Shown: positions 43,981 to 53,893 of the stretch, one piece after another
Layout of the letters: the number at the start of each line of letters is the position of its first letter
Numbering within the stretch: the first letter of the stretch is position 1
Assembly (NCBI GenBank): GCA_017303715.1
Contig: JAFLBZ010000006.1
Span: 89,429 to 153,428, forward strand
Source: Rhodothermia bacterium
GTDB lineage: Bacteria; Bacteroidota; Rhodothermia; Rhodothermales; UBA2364
Direction: 5' to 3'
DNA length: 64,000 bases
The notes under the pieces: generated by a model
Told to the model about the DNA's origin: nothing
The model's database searches: none
The model's input: the letters and a program-made list of their open reading frames with translations, nothing else
Translations under genes and position numbers: made by a program

Positions 43981-46923
43981 ATGCCTGCAAAACCTACTCA
44001 CCGCCCCGCCACCGACCCGAAGAAGGGTCTTACCATAAGCCGTACTTTCTCGAAAGAAGGCGTATCACCTTTCGATAGTGTGCAATGGGAAACACGCACA
44101 GCAAGTATTAAAAACCATAAAGGTGAAATTATTTTTGAGCAACATCACATAGAAATGCCGAAAGAAATGAGTCATTTGGCCTCTAACATAGTGGCCAGCA
44201 AGTACTTCTATGGCGATGTTACCAAAACCGATGTTGCGCCACGAGAAGGAGGCCGCGAACACTCCTTCCGACAGTTGGTGCATCGCGTAACCCGCACCAT
44301 AGCCGATTGGGGGAAAGCACAACGCTACTTTGCCACGGATGAAGACGCTGAACGGTTTTATGACGAATTGACGTGGCTGTGTGTGAATCAATACGGGGCC
44401 TTTAATTCGCCTGTTTGGTTTAATGTGGGGCTTTATCATCAGTACGACGTGCGGGATACCAGCGGGAAAACCATTTGGGGATGGGATCCCGTCTCCAAAA
44501 CGGTGATGGATGTAGATCCATACGAATATCCACAAGGCTCGGCGTGTTTTATTATTGCAGTAGAAGACTCGATAGAAGACATATGGAAACTCATGGCCGA
44601 GAGTGCCCGCTTGTTCAAGTATGGTTCGGGTGTGGGGGCAGATTGGTCTAAACTTCGTTCCTCGCAAGAGAAACTTTCCGGCGGTGGTCGTCCAAGCGGT
44701 CCGGTGAGTTTTATGCGGGTACAAGATGCGACGGGCGGGACGATCAAATCCGGTGGCAAAACCCGTCGTGCGGCGATCATGCAAACGCTCAAGGTTTGGC
44801 ATTCAGACATCGAAGAATTTGTGGTGGCCAAGCAAGAAGAGGAAAAAAAAGCATGGGCCTTGATAGAGGAAGGTTATGATGGTTCTTTTAATGGCCCTGC
44901 ATATGGATCGGTGGCCTTCCAAAACGTGAACCAATCGGTACGGGTAGATGATGCCTTCATGGAAGCAGCCACACAACATCGGGCATATGCCCTTCGTGCG
45001 GCCCAAGGCGGGGAGGTGCTTGGTGAGACGGACGCACAAAAATTATTGCTCAAAATTGCAGAAGGAACCCATATCTGTGGTGATCCGGGGGTACAGTACG
45101 AAGACACCATCCAAAAATGGCATACGGTTCCAAATTCGGGCCCGATCAACTCGTCTAACCCATGCAGCGAGTACATGCATGTGGACAATTCGGCGTGTAA
45201 TCTTGCGTCGTTGAACCTGCGGAAGTTCCAATTTGAAGACGGTACGTTGGACGTGGAGCGTTATCGGGCGGCCTGTCGCATTTTTATAACCGCACAAGAG
45301 ATTTTGGTGGATAACGCAGGGTATCCTTCCCCGTCCATCACCCAAAACTCGCACAATTTTCGGCCTTTGGGCTTAGGTTTTGCCAACCTTGGCGCATTTA
45401 TCATGGCCATGGGCGTGCCTTATGACTCCGCCGAAGGGCGCGGTGTGGCAGGTGCAATCATGAGCATCATGACCGCAGAAGCCTATGCGCGTAGTGCCGA
45501 AATAGCAGCAATTCCGGAAATTGGGCCTTTTACGGCGTTCGAGAAAAACCGCGACGCTATGCTCCATGTTATGCAGATGCACCGCGATGCCGTCACCCAG
45601 ATTGACGCCTCTTGCCCGACGGCACTACGCAGTGCCGCACAGGAATCTTGGGACCTCTGCTTGGAACTTGGTGCTAAATATGGGTATAGAAATGCACAAA
45701 GTACCGTCCTTGCGCCCACCGGAACAATCGGTTTTATGATGGATTGTGATACAACAGGGATTGAACCGGATATTGCTTTGGTTAAATACAAACTTTTGGC
45801 CGGAAAAGGGGAAGGGATGCTCAAAATCGTGAACAATACGGTTCCGCAGGCGCTTCAACATTTGGGCTACTCGGCGGAGCATATTGCACAAATACTTGCC
45901 TATATAGACCAAAACGACACCATAGAAGGTGCGCCCTATGTGAAAGCCCACCATTTATCGGTTTTTGATTGCGCGTTTAAGCCATACAATGGCAAACGGT
46001 TTATCCACCACTTAGGCCATCTTCGGATGATGGCAGCGTGTCAGCCCTTTATTAGTGGGGCAATTAGCAAAACGGTGAATATGCCAGAACATTCTACCAT
46101 TGAGGAAATTGCGGAAACCTATGTGGAGGGGTGGCGTCTGGGCCTCAAAGCGGTTGCCATCTATCGCGAAAACTCCAAGCGGAGCCAGCCCTTGGCGACC
46201 AAAAAAGGAGGAAATACCCAAAAAGCGAGTTTGCCCACCTCTGGAGATGGGGCTGCATCCATCAACACCCCGGAAATCGTTGAGAAGATCGTTGAAAAAG
46301 TGGTCTATAAACCCACACGCCGCCGCTTGCCAGATGAACGCCCGTCGCTTACCCACAAATTCTCGGTGGCGGGTCACGAGGGGTACTTGCATGTGGGCCT
46401 CTATCCCGATACCCAGAAACCCGGAGAAATCTTTATCACAATGGCCAAGCAAGGCTCAACCATCTCCGGTATGATGGATGCTTTTGCGACAGCCATTTCC
46501 TTGGCCTTACAATACGGCGTTCCGGTGGAAGCCCTGTGCGAGAAATTTAGCCATATGCGGTTCGAGCCAAGTGGATTTACCCACAACCAACAAATCCCCA
46601 TGGCCAAGTCTATTATGGATTACATTTTCCGTTGGATGGCGCTGAAGTTTGTAGGGCACGAGGTGGCGGAAACCGAAGACCCCTTTCATTTTACGAATCC
46701 ACCAGACTTGAGCGACGGTAGCGAATCTACGCCTCTGAGCGAAGTCGCGGTCTCGGTACATGTAGAAGATTCGCACCACCCTCAATCCAGCAAGGCCGAG
46801 AAACGAACGGTTTTCCAAAATCAGGCAGATGCGCCGGGATGCCCATCTTGTGGCTCAATCACCGTTCGTAGTGGTTCTTGTTATAAATGTATGAATTGTG
46901 GTTCCACAACGGGTTGCTCGTAA
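43981..46923 (+). CDS. nrdJ: adenosylcobalamin-dependent (class II) ribonucleoside-diphosphate reductase
   Basis: 980 residues. It makes deoxyribonucleotides with B12 as radical source and works with or without oxygen. Seen are the first redox Cys in GSACFIIAVEDS, NSSNPCSEYMHV with the radical Cys, SACNLASLNLRKF with the second redox Cys, and the barrel segment VLAPTGTIGFMMDCDTTGIEPD. A long C-terminal extension ends in a zinc-ribbon-like thiol arm (CPSCGS ... CYKCMNCGSTTGC). Full length for the family. It is monocistronic here with no nrdR or ferredoxin neighbour. Confidence 0.97.
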   Translation: MPAKPTHRPATDPKKGLTISRTFSKEGVSPFDSVQWETRTASIKNHKGEIIFEQHHIEMPKEMSHLASNIVASKYFYGDVTKTDVAPREGGREHSFRQLVHRVTRTIADWGKAQRYFATDEDAERFYDELTWLCVNQYGAFNSPVWFNVGLYHQYDVRDTSGKTIWGWDPVSKTVMDVDPYEYPQGSACFIIAVEDSIEDIWKLMAESARLFKYGSGVGADWSKLRSSQEKLSGGGRPSGPVSFMRVQDATGGTIKSGGKTRRAAIMQTLKVWHSDIEEFVVAKQEEEKKAWALIEEGYDGSFNGPAYGSVAFQNVNQSVRVDDAFMEAATQHRAYALRAAQGGEVLGETDAQKLLLKIAEGTHICGDPGVQYEDTIQKWHTVPNSGPINSSNPCSEYMHVDNSACNLASLNLRKFQFEDGTLDVERYRAACRIFITAQEILVDNAGYPSPSITQNSHNFRPLGLGFANLGAFIMAMGVPYDSAEGRGVAGAIMSIMTAEAYARSAEIAAIPEIGPFTAFEKNRDAMLHVMQMHRDAVTQIDASCPTALRSAAQESWDLCLELGAKYGYRNAQSTVLAPTGTIGFMMDCDTTGIEPDIALVKYKLLAGKGEGMLKIVNNTVPQALQHLGYSAEHIAQILAYIDQNDTIEGAPYVKAHHLSVFDCAFKPYNGKRFIHHLGHLRMMAACQPFISGAISKTVNMPEHSTIEEIAETYVEGWRLGLKAVAIYRENSKRSQPLATKKGGNTQKASLPTSGDGAASINTPEIVEKIVEKVVYKPTRRRLPDERPSLTHKFSVAGHEGYLHVGLYPDTQKPGEIFITMAKQGSTISGMMDAFATAISLALQYGVPVEALCEKFSHMRFEPSGFTHNQQIPMAKSIMDYIFRWMALKFVGHEVAETEDPFHFTNPPDLSDGSESTPLSEVAVSVHVEDSHHPQSSKAEKRTVFQNQADAPGCPSCGSITVRSGSCYKCMNCGSTTGCS

Positions 46924-47144
46924 AAAGGATAAGCGTTAGAAGGCATATTTTGTAAATACAACAAGGTATAAATACAATATGCTTACCTAAAGCACGTTTG
47001 GGTTCATCCTGTTTTTTTTTGCAGGAATGGCCTTTTTTGTTGCAAGAAAACGTTATTTTGATTAAACATCTTTATGCGACACCAGATTATTGTCCTTGGT
47101 GCGCTTTCTGATCCTTCACGCTCATCTCTAATTCACTAACGCTC

Positions 47145-47405
47145 ATGAGTTGGACCTTAGACAAATCCGGCGCAAGATTCGATGTCATCTTGAGTGCCAC
47201 CGAACAAATGAAGTTCGACAATTTTCAAAATGCGGTTAACTGGGGAAGTCATCCCAAAGACGCAGCCTCTGGCTTTGATTATGATTACAAATGTCTCTTA
47301 GACGATTTGTATCAAATCCGGCTAAGTCAGAAAAACCGAGCGACATTTCGAGTGGACGATAAACGCCGCATCTGCACCATCGTACAAGTTGGTGGCCACA
47401 CCTGA
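47145..47405 (+). CDS. small hypothetical protein, RelE-like C-terminus
   Basis: 86 residues. The last third, DDLYQIRLSQKNRATFRVDD then KRRICTIVQVGGHT, has the strand pattern of RelE/ParE toxins (basic strands ending in a GGH turn). The first half does not show the usual helical start, and no antitoxin gene is adjacent. A diverged or solitary toxin is possible but not demonstrated. An intrinsic terminator follows within 25 nt. Confidence 0.5.
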   Translation: MSWTLDKSGARFDVILSATEQMKFDNFQNAVNWGSHPKDAASGFDYDYKCLLDDLYQIRLSQKNRATFRVDDKRRICTIVQVGGHT

Positions 47406-47427
47406 TACACGATGCGCCCTTGTTTGT

Positions 47428-47457
47428 CCCACGCTCCTCACGGGTGTGGGCTTTTTT
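47428..47457 (+). terminator. intrinsic terminator
   Basis: Stem CCCAC / GTGGG (47428-47432 with 47446-47450), followed by C and six T. It lies just after the small RelE-like gene. Confidence 0.65.
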
Positions 47458-47642
47458 GTGACCCGCTTCTGGATGAACCAAGGGTATTGCCCATCTTGAA
47501 TGAAATACTGGTTGAACGTACCACTTTTTTAATCATATACATTGCCTTAAGCCTAATTTTTCCGATAGGTAAATTTTTGAGAAGGAGTTTTCTATTGAAC
47601 AAAGTAGCGTAACTTTTTACGGTCTAAACTGCCCTTATAACC

Positions 47643-48662
47643 ATGATTTCATTTGAATACGCACCCTTGGTGCTTCAATTTCGTCACCCTTTTGGGATTT
47701 CCCGTTGGACGCGCACCGAGACCACCAGTGTTATTGTCCGAGTTATCCATGATGGCATCGAAGGCATCGGTGAGGGATCGCCCAACCCGCGTTATGGGGA
47801 GAATTACCACTCGGCTGCGGCATTTTTGCGCCAAGTAGATTTTTCCGGCTTTGCCTCTCCTGCCGATATTGAGGGGATAATGGCCTATGTGGATGCGTTA
47901 GCCCCGGGGGAATGGTCTGCAAAAGCGGCCTTAGACTCGGCCTTACACGATTGGTGGGCGAAGTCTTTGGGCATTCCGCTTTACAAGGCTTGGGACATTG
48001 CAGCGCAAAATCACTTGGTCACTTCGTTTACGATAGGTATAGATACCACCGAAGTAATGGTGGAGAAAACCCGTGAGGCCGCCCCTTATGGCATTTTAAA
48101 GGTGAAAGTGGGGACTGACCGCGACCACGAAACCATTGCCGCAATCCGTAGCGTGACGGAAAAGCCGATCCGCGTGGATGCAAACGAGGGTTGGAAGACC
48201 AAAGAAGAGGCACTCGACCGGATTGAATGGTTGGCCTCGGAAGGTGTGGAGTTTGTAGAACAGCCCATGCCAGCGGCACAATTGGACGAGATGTCTTGGC
48301 TAAAAGCACGTTCGCCGTTACCGCTGATTGCGGATGAGAACTGCGGCAGGTTGCACGATGTTGATGCGTTACAAGAAGCCTTTCATGGCATTAATATCAA
48401 AATAGACAAGTCTGGCGGCTTGTTGGAAGGGCGGAAAATGGCCTTGCGTGCCCGTGAATTGGGGCTTTCGGTGATGATTGGCTGCATGTCCTCGGCGTCG
48501 GTGGCCATCTCGGCGGCGGGACATTTGGCGCTTTTGGCTGATTATGCCGATTTGGACGGGCACTTGTTGGTGGGGAACGATCCCTATGAAGGTATTTTGG
48601 TACAAGATGGGCGGTTGGTGCTTCCCGATTGGCCTGGTCTTGGTGTGCGGCTCCGCGCCTAA
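47643..48662 (+). CDS. dipeptide epimerase (enolase superfamily)
   Basis: 339 residues. The capping domain at the N-terminus (FRHPFGISRWTRTETTSVIV) precedes the barrel with LKVKVG (catalytic Lys), RVDANEGW, EFVEQPMP and IADENC (metal ligands Asp, Glu, Asp), and KIDKSGG (second Lys). The DLDGH motif (DxD) at the end is typical of the Ala-Glu and other L-dipeptide epimerases used in peptidoglycan recycling. It epimerises the second residue of a dipeptide; the exact pair is not determined. Confidence 0.9.
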   Translation: MISFEYAPLVLQFRHPFGISRWTRTETTSVIVRVIHDGIEGIGEGSPNPRYGENYHSAAAFLRQVDFSGFASPADIEGIMAYVDALAPGEWSAKAALDSALHDWWAKSLGIPLYKAWDIAAQNHLVTSFTIGIDTTEVMVEKTREAAPYGILKVKVGTDRDHETIAAIRSVTEKPIRVDANEGWKTKEEALDRIEWLASEGVEFVEQPMPAAQLDEMSWLKARSPLPLIADENCGRLHDVDALQEAFHGINIKIDKSGGLLEGRKMALRARELGLSVMIGCMSSASVAISAAGHLALLADYADLDGHLLVGNDPYEGILVQDGRLVLPDWPGLGVRLRA

Positions 48663-48665
48663 CGC

Positions 48666-49388
48666 TCACAGTTTGCCGATAAAAGCCCTGATGCGCAGTT
48701 CCCAAACCTTCATTGCGGCCTCGCGCATGATGGCTTTGCTCATTTTTGAAAGCCCTTCGCTACGTTCTGTAAAGATCACTGGGACTTCTTTGATCCTAAA
48801 TCCAGCCTTCCACGTTCGGTAGTGCATTTCGATTTGGAATGAATAGCCATTGGATTTTACCCGATCCAAGTTTATGTTTTCCAAAACTTTGCGAGAAAAG
48901 CATTTAAACCCTGCCGTGGCGTCTTTGATGGGCATTCGGGTGATCGTGCGGGTGTAAATACTTGCACCATAGGAGATAATCAGGCGGATAAGCGGCCAAT
49001 TAATGATCCGGATCCCGCCAATGTATCGAGAGCCAATGGCCAAATCGCATTGATCTGTTCTTACGGCCTCTACCAAGCGGGACAAGTCTGCCGGATTGTG
49101 GGAGAAATCGGCATCCATTTCGCAGATGCAGTCAAAATCGCGCTTCAAAGCAAACTGAAAACCAGCCAGATAAGCCGTTCCTAAACCTTGTTTGCCAGAT
49201 CTTTCCAGCAAAAAAATGCGTTCTGAATGCTCTTTTTGCAGTTCTTTGACCAAAGTAGCGGTTCCGTCTGGTGACCCGTCATCTACCACCAACACGGCGA
49301 AATCTTCAGGCAATTGCAATACCTGAAGTAAAATGGCCTCGATGTTTCGGGCTTCATTATAGGTTGGAATGATGACTAAGGGTTGCAC
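48666..49388 (-). CDS. polyprenol-phosphate mannosyl/glucosyltransferase (DPM1-like GT2)
   Basis: 240 residues. GT-A domain: LVIIPTYNEARNIEAILLQV, VLVVDDGSPDGTA, ICEMDADFSHNP (DXD), LAIGSRYIGG and KDATAGFKCFSRKVLE, which together match dolichol/polyprenol monophosphomannose synthases. There are no C-terminal membrane helices, so it is the short catalytic form. It moves a sugar from a nucleotide onto a lipid carrier for surface glycans. Convergent with the epimerase, 3 nt apart. Confidence 0.92.
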   Translation of the reverse strand: MQPLVIIPTYNEARNIEAILLQVLQLPEDFAVLVVDDGSPDGTATLVKELQKEHSERIFLLERSGKQGLGTAYLAGFQFALKRDFDCICEMDADFSHNPADLSRLVEAVRTDQCDLAIGSRYIGGIRIINWPLIRLIISYGASIYTRTITRMPIKDATAGFKCFSRKVLENINLDRVKSNGYSFQIEMHYRTWKAGFRIKEVPVIFTERSEGLSKMSKAIMREAAMKVWELRIRAFIGKL

Positions 49389-49478
49389 ACCAGAAGTAGG
49401 CGGAAGTTTGTAGGGTAAGTCTTAAAATACACGTTTAGCCCACGGTTCTCAAAATAATTTGTTGTTCAAAACCTCACG

Positions 49479-50384
49479 CTACAACAAGCGGTCTAATCCT
49501 TGGTCGTGCCACGAGGTTTCGTCTTCCAAGGACTCTAAATGGGTAAAAACGGTAACATTTTCCAATGTGCTTCGGATTTCCGCCTCAATCCGTTCCAAAA
49601 GTTGATGGCCTTCGTGTACCGTCCAAGCCCCCGGAACCAAAACATGAACCGATACAAATCTTCTAACGCCGGATTGACGGGTTCTTAGGGCGTGGTATTG
49701 CGCTCCTTCGGCATTATATCGGTCTAAGATGGCACATACGGCCCTACGTTCTACTTCCGGTAAGGCTGTGTCCATTAATCCTAAAGCGGCGTCTCTTACT
49801 AAGTGATAACCAGTCCAAAGAATGTGCAAAGCCATTGTCAGGCCAAGCAGGGCATCCCACCAAACTTGCCCTGTTAGTTGCATGATCCCCAAACCGATCA
49901 TTACGCCAACCGTCGTCCAAACATCTGTGAGGAGGTGCTTCCCATTTGCCTGAAGCGAAACCGAGTAGTATTGTTTGCCTACGTGGATTAGCCAAAGCCC
50001 CGTAGCCAAGTTTAGGGCAGTTGCGATTCCCGAAATGAGCAATCCCATCGGAATTGCCTCGATAGGGTGTGGGTGGAAAAGCCGGTTTGCGGATTCCCAA
50101 ATTATGCTTAATGCTGCCCCAATGATGAGCAAGCCTTCAATTCCACTGGAGAAATATTCTGCTTTAAAATGCCCGTAGGCATGGTCTTCGTCTGGAGGTT
50201 TTGCCGCAAGTGCAATCATCCAAAGCGCCAAAGCCGCTCCCACCACATTTACGACAGATTCTAAGGCATCGGAAAGCAGGCCCACCGATCCCGTCAAAAA
50301 ATAGGCGGTTAGTTTGAGCAAGATGGTCAGGATCGCAACGGCCAAGGATAACCAAGCGTAGCGGGTGAGGGAGGTTTCGGCCAT
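49479..50384 (-). CDS. cation diffusion facilitator (CDF) metal exporter
   Basis: 301 residues with six transmembrane helices (YAWLSLAVAILTILLKLTAY, then VGLLSDALESVVNVVGAALALWMI). The first metal site is SDALES, and DEDHAYGHFKAEYFSSGIEG is the family signature. The soluble C-terminal domain (VSVHVLVPGAWTVHEGHQLL) binds metal and dimerises. It probably exports Zn2+, Fe2+ or a similar ion. It starts 5 nt after the CASTOR/POLLUX-like channel gene, so both come from one transcript. Confidence 0.92.
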   Translation of the reverse strand: MAETSLTRYAWLSLAVAILTILLKLTAYFLTGSVGLLSDALESVVNVVGAALALWMIALAAKPPDEDHAYGHFKAEYFSSGIEGLLIIGAALSIIWESANRLFHPHPIEAIPMGLLISGIATALNLATGLWLIHVGKQYYSVSLQANGKHLLTDVWTTVGVMIGLGIMQLTGQVWWDALLGLTMALHILWTGYHLVRDAALGLMDTALPEVERRAVCAILDRYNAEGAQYHALRTRQSGVRRFVSVHVLVPGAWTVHEGHQLLERIEAEIRSTLENVTVFTHLESLEDETSWHDQGLDRLL

Positions 50385-50389
50385 AAGCT

Positions 50390-52267
50390 TTAGTTGTTTG
50401 CCAGTACAATTAAGGCATCATCTGGCTGTAGTTTCATAAGGCTTGTTTTTACTGGATTTAGATAAATGCCAAAGTTTCGCTCCCGATTTTCGGCATCGGC
50501 TTGTTTCCGCCAACCAATAGCAATTTCGTTGCGGGTTTTTGCAGCCTCTACAAGCGTGTAGAAGGTAAGGTCTTTGTGGGTTTCCACATACTCAGAAGCG
50601 GGTTTTAGATAAAGTTCGGCGCCATCCGCATCAAAGAGGTCTTCAAAAACAGCGGAAAGGGCTTTGTTTTCAGAAATTTGCGCCAAGACTAAACTGACCA
50701 ACTGATCGCTGATGATGAAGTCGTCCACTTGCGTACTATCGGCCAGTCGTTGATTCCGCACATCGCCCATTTCGGAAACAATGGCAAAGTTCTTTTTGTG
50801 TCGCAAGGCCAATTCGCGGAGGTGTAACAAGACCACCAACGTGCGGGCATCCGCTTCCTGAATCCCCATTTTCGTGTCGCGGAGGACCAAAATGTGGTCG
50901 TATTGCTCTGGATGAATATTTTCCAAAGTGGCTCTATCCGTTGGATCTGCCATCACTGTTTGAACGGCTTGATGGCTTAATGTGGGTAATTCGGGTAATT
51001 CCTCGCGGTGTACAATCAAAATTTGTGAGCCTTTTACAACGTAGGCATCCAATTCTTGCAGCGTGGCGTCACCGCGTTCGTTCCAGCCCAGAATCAGGGT
51101 TTTCTCGGGTAAAATTTCGGTTGGCAAAACCGGACGGATCATTTCCGGTTGAATGGCGGGATCTCCTCCTTTTCGTATGGTATCATCGTCCAAAGAGATG
51201 GCAATAAGTTGGTCTTCAGCCTGAATAACGGTTTTGAAGTCGGGTAAAACCGTCACTTTTCCCGCATGAACGATTCCGATAAGGGATGATTTTTCAAAGA
51301 GTTGCATCGCATCCCCAAAGGTTGTTCCTGCTAAGGATTTCGCGGGTGTAAAATAGATTTCGTCTCCACCAAAGTTCAGCAAGTCCGTTAGAACGGTAGA
51401 GAGTCCGGTTTGGCGGCAGGTTTGGACGGCAATTCGTGTCACCAAATCATCGAAGACAACGGTTTCAATCTCGGAGCCGCCGACCATTTCGAGGATGCTT
51501 TTGTTCCGATGTTGCCGGATTTCAGCAACGATGTGATAGGGTTCTTTTTTGCGTTCGGGGTTGTTTTGGATGGCGAGAACGGTTTTGATCACATGCGCAT
51601 CAGGGTCTTCGGCTTCCTGTGGCGCTAAAATAATGATAGATCGGGCTGCGTCTGGGTTTACAATCCGGACATCATCAAAATCAATGGGGCTTCCACTTCG
51701 GCAAACGATCCTTGTATTTGCGGTGTCGGGAACTCTTGCCCGAATCTCGTCTTCCATCTCCACCTTATCGCGATCTGCCAAAATCACAATCGCGGGCTTT
51801 TTTCGGTTTTTATTCGCCTCCACTAATTCGGTAATGATGGGGAAGATCAGCGAAGACCAGCCATAAATGATGGTGTGTTCTTTTTCTACCACAAATGAAC
51901 GGCCTTTGCGGAGGTCATCCAATTTAGATTCTAAACCATTGTTCAGCACACCAATGAGGGCACTAAAGATGAAAATTCCACCAAGTGTTACAAAAAGCAT
52001 CAAGAACATGGCAGGCCACGATCCGGCATCACCACCCATCGTACCGGCATCAATGGTACGCATCAGGTTTTGCCAAACGATGTGCGGCAGGCTCATGCCT
52101 TCCTCTTTGGCCCACTCCGGACGGATGCCAAAAGCAATGATGAGCGATGCCACCAAGATCATAATGGCAGAAAGTACGCCCAGCCAAGCAATTAACGACC
52201 ATGCGCCTTTAGACATGGTGTTATCGAACCAGTACCGAAATCGTTGTTTAAAGCTAATGTTAGACAT
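50390..52267 (-). CDS. CASTOR/POLLUX-type ion channel with RCK domains
   Basis: 625 residues. Two N-terminal membrane helices flank a pore-like loop (WQNLMRTIDAGTMGGDAGSW). EKEHTIIYGWSSLIFPII starts the first Rossmann-like RCK domain, and KTLILGWNERGDATLQELDA starts the second. The FDDLVTRIAVQTCRQTGLS segment is typical of the CASTOR/POLLUX/DMI1 family known from plant symbiosis and found widely in bacteria. It probably conducts K+ or Ca2+ under ligand control. The cation exporter follows after 5 nt. Confidence 0.9.
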   Translation of the reverse strand: MSNISFKQRFRYWFDNTMSKGAWSLIAWLGVLSAIMILVASLIIAFGIRPEWAKEEGMSLPHIVWQNLMRTIDAGTMGGDAGSWPAMFLMLFVTLGGIFIFSALIGVLNNGLESKLDDLRKGRSFVVEKEHTIIYGWSSLIFPIITELVEANKNRKKPAIVILADRDKVEMEDEIRARVPDTANTRIVCRSGSPIDFDDVRIVNPDAARSIIILAPQEAEDPDAHVIKTVLAIQNNPERKKEPYHIVAEIRQHRNKSILEMVGGSEIETVVFDDLVTRIAVQTCRQTGLSTVLTDLLNFGGDEIYFTPAKSLAGTTFGDAMQLFEKSSLIGIVHAGKVTVLPDFKTVIQAEDQLIAISLDDDTIRKGGDPAIQPEMIRPVLPTEILPEKTLILGWNERGDATLQELDAYVVKGSQILIVHREELPELPTLSHQAVQTVMADPTDRATLENIHPEQYDHILVLRDTKMGIQEADARTLVVLLHLRELALRHKKNFAIVSEMGDVRNQRLADSTQVDDFIISDQLVSLVLAQISENKALSAVFEDLFDADGAELYLKPASEYVETHKDLTFYTLVEAAKTRNEIAIGWRKQADAENRERNFGIYLNPVKTSLMKLQPDDALIVLANN

Positions 52268-52373
52268 TGTTTTTTAAGGGGTAAAGTAGGTTGTTAGAAA
52301 CGTGGATACGGAAAACAAGGTGGGCTGCTGCTTGCTATGTTGGTAAATACTAAAAAACGGTGTTAGAATGAAC

Positions 52374-52399
52374 AAAAAAAGGCTCCGTTTCCGGAACCT
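52374..52399 (-). terminator. intrinsic terminator of the YARHG lipoprotein gene
   Basis: On the minus strand the stem AGGTTCCG / CGGAGCCT closes a GAAA tetraloop and is followed by seven T. It lies 22 nt beyond the stop codon of the YARHG gene and upstream of the channel gene, so the two are separately transcribed. Confidence 0.88.
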
Positions 52400-52421
52400 A
52401 AATAAATTCATCTGTTTACTT

Positions 52422-53168
52422 TTAGCGCCCAAAAGAATCATAAAACTCGGCGTTGTACTTTTCGTAGCGCTTGAGCAATTCCTCGTTCTTTTTTTCCGTC
52501 TCGGAAAGCAAACCCCGAACATCCGTATTCCAAGGCATGTACCAATCTTGTCTATCGAAATGGGCACGCATGTCTTTCAACTTGAAATTATAGCCATGTC
52601 GGGCGTAGATTTCGTTCCGCATGATGCGCAGTTCATCCGGTGGGCGGTTTTCTACATCAACTTGCTTTAAAACCCGTGCAGAAGTTTCAGGATAGGTTCC
52701 GGCGGATGCTATATATTGGAAAGTCCGTCGTGTAAGTTCGTAGCTTTTGGCGACCCCACGCTTGAGCGGCGTCCACGTACCGGAGATTTTATCCGGACTG
52801 TCAGGGTCTAATTTAAATTTGAAGATGCCGTCATTGGGATCATCACCGGGTTCGCGGCCCTCGAACTGGTACTCATCGCCCACTTTGGTTATGGTTCCAG
52901 TAAAGGGGCGGTCGTTTCCGGCCACAATACTCCGGCCCTTGAGTTCTCCGTTCTCTACGGATGCGACCACGATTGTGATTTTGTTCGGGCCAAATTTTCC
53001 AGTCCAACTTCCGGTTAGGTCATCTGTTGAATCGGCAGGAGAAGGTTGAGAGTTCAGTTGAGGCCGGGTGGGTTGGAGCGCATTGGGTGTATTGGAGGTC
53101 GGGGGCGGGTTGTTGGTATCGGTACAAGCCGTAACCAGAAGGACGAGAAGTAGGAGTCGTTTTTTCAT
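52422..53168 (-). CDS. YARHG-domain lipoprotein
   Basis: 248 residues from ATG 53168; a 35-residue upstream extension in frame is not signal-like. Lipobox VTAC (Cys 15) is followed by a Pro/Ser/Thr-rich linker, a beta-rich central domain (GSWTGKFGPNKITIVVASVE ... ISGTWTPLKRG), and the YARHG motif (MRNEIYARHGYNFKLKDMRAHFD then WYMPW). YARHG domains occur in envelope proteins and their role is not known. Divergent from the DUF2306 gene by 26 nt. Confidence 0.85.
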   Translation of the reverse strand: MKKRLLLLVLLVTACTDTNNPPPTSNTPNALQPTRPQLNSQPSPADSTDDLTGSWTGKFGPNKITIVVASVENGELKGRSIVAGNDRPFTGTITKVGDEYQFEGREPGDDPNDGIFKFKLDPDSPDKISGTWTPLKRGVAKSYELTRRTFQYIASAGTYPETSARVLKQVDVENRPPDELRIMRNEIYARHGYNFKLKDMRAHFDRQDWYMPWNTDVRGLLSETEKKNEELLKRYEKYNAEFYDSFGR

Positions 53169-53194
53169 TATTTTATTGTTGAAGGTAGAAAGAA

Positions 53195-53887
53195 ATGTTC
53201 CGAGAAAATTGGTTTCAACTCCACCGGAAGCGTAGGATGCTCTTTGGCGGCACTTCGTTGGTCTTGCTTGCATTTTTTTCGTGGCTGATGCTGCGGATTA
53301 CTTTGGCGTACATCCCGATCCGAGATGATGCCGCATTTTTAATGATCAAGCCAGATTACATCCACATCACCCATTGGAAAATAGCATTTTTTATTCACGT
53401 TTTCACGAGCATGTTTGTATTGGTTGCGGGTTTTTCGCAGTTCTCGCGCCGTATTATGCAAAAATGGACGCCTATTCATCGCTGGATGGGGCGGGCATAT
53501 GTCTGGAACATCCTTTTTGTGACAGGCCCGGCAAGTTTGGTTATGGCGTTTTATGCAAATGGCGGTTGGACGTCGCGGGCGGCTTTTATCTGCCTTGCTT
53601 TTTTGTGGCTTATTTTTACGGGAAAAGCATGGCAAACCGCACACAAAGGAGATTATAAAGCGCATCGTAATTGGATGTATCGGAGTTATGCGCTCACTCT
53701 TTCGGCCCTAACCTTACGCGCATGGAAATGGGGCATTGTCCTTATGCTTGCTCCGCCTCCGATGGAGGTGTATCGCGTAGTTGCATGGCTTGGCTTTTTG
53801 CCCAATCTGTTATTGGCCGAGTGGCTGATCTTGCACAATGGCCATTGGTGGCCCAAAAAACAACGTCCTACTTCTCATAAACGCTAA
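53195..53887 (+). CDS. DUF2306 membrane protein
   Basis: 230 residues with about six transmembrane helices. HITHWKIAFFIHVFTSMFVL, IHRWMGRAYV and DYKAHRNWMYRSYALTLSAL are the His-containing family motifs, of unknown function, possibly haem- or quinone-linked. It begins a tight plus-strand cluster: a DAO oxidoreductase after 6 nt, then malate:quinone oxidoreductase. That grouping supports a respiratory role, inferred only. Confidence 0.85.
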   Translation: MFRENWFQLHRKRRMLFGGTSLVLLAFFSWLMLRITLAYIPIRDDAAFLMIKPDYIHITHWKIAFFIHVFTSMFVLVAGFSQFSRRIMQKWTPIHRWMGRAYVWNILFVTGPASLVMAFYANGGWTSRAAFICLAFLWLIFTGKAWQTAHKGDYKAHRNWMYRSYALTLSALTLRAWKWGIVLMLAPPPMEVYRVVAWLGFLPNLLLAEWLILHNGHWWPKKQRPTSHKR

Positions 53888-53893
53888 AAAAGT

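Noticed and set aside
47412..47612. 66-residue open frame after the RelE-like gene
   Set aside because: It spans the intrinsic terminator at 47428-47457 and has no family match.
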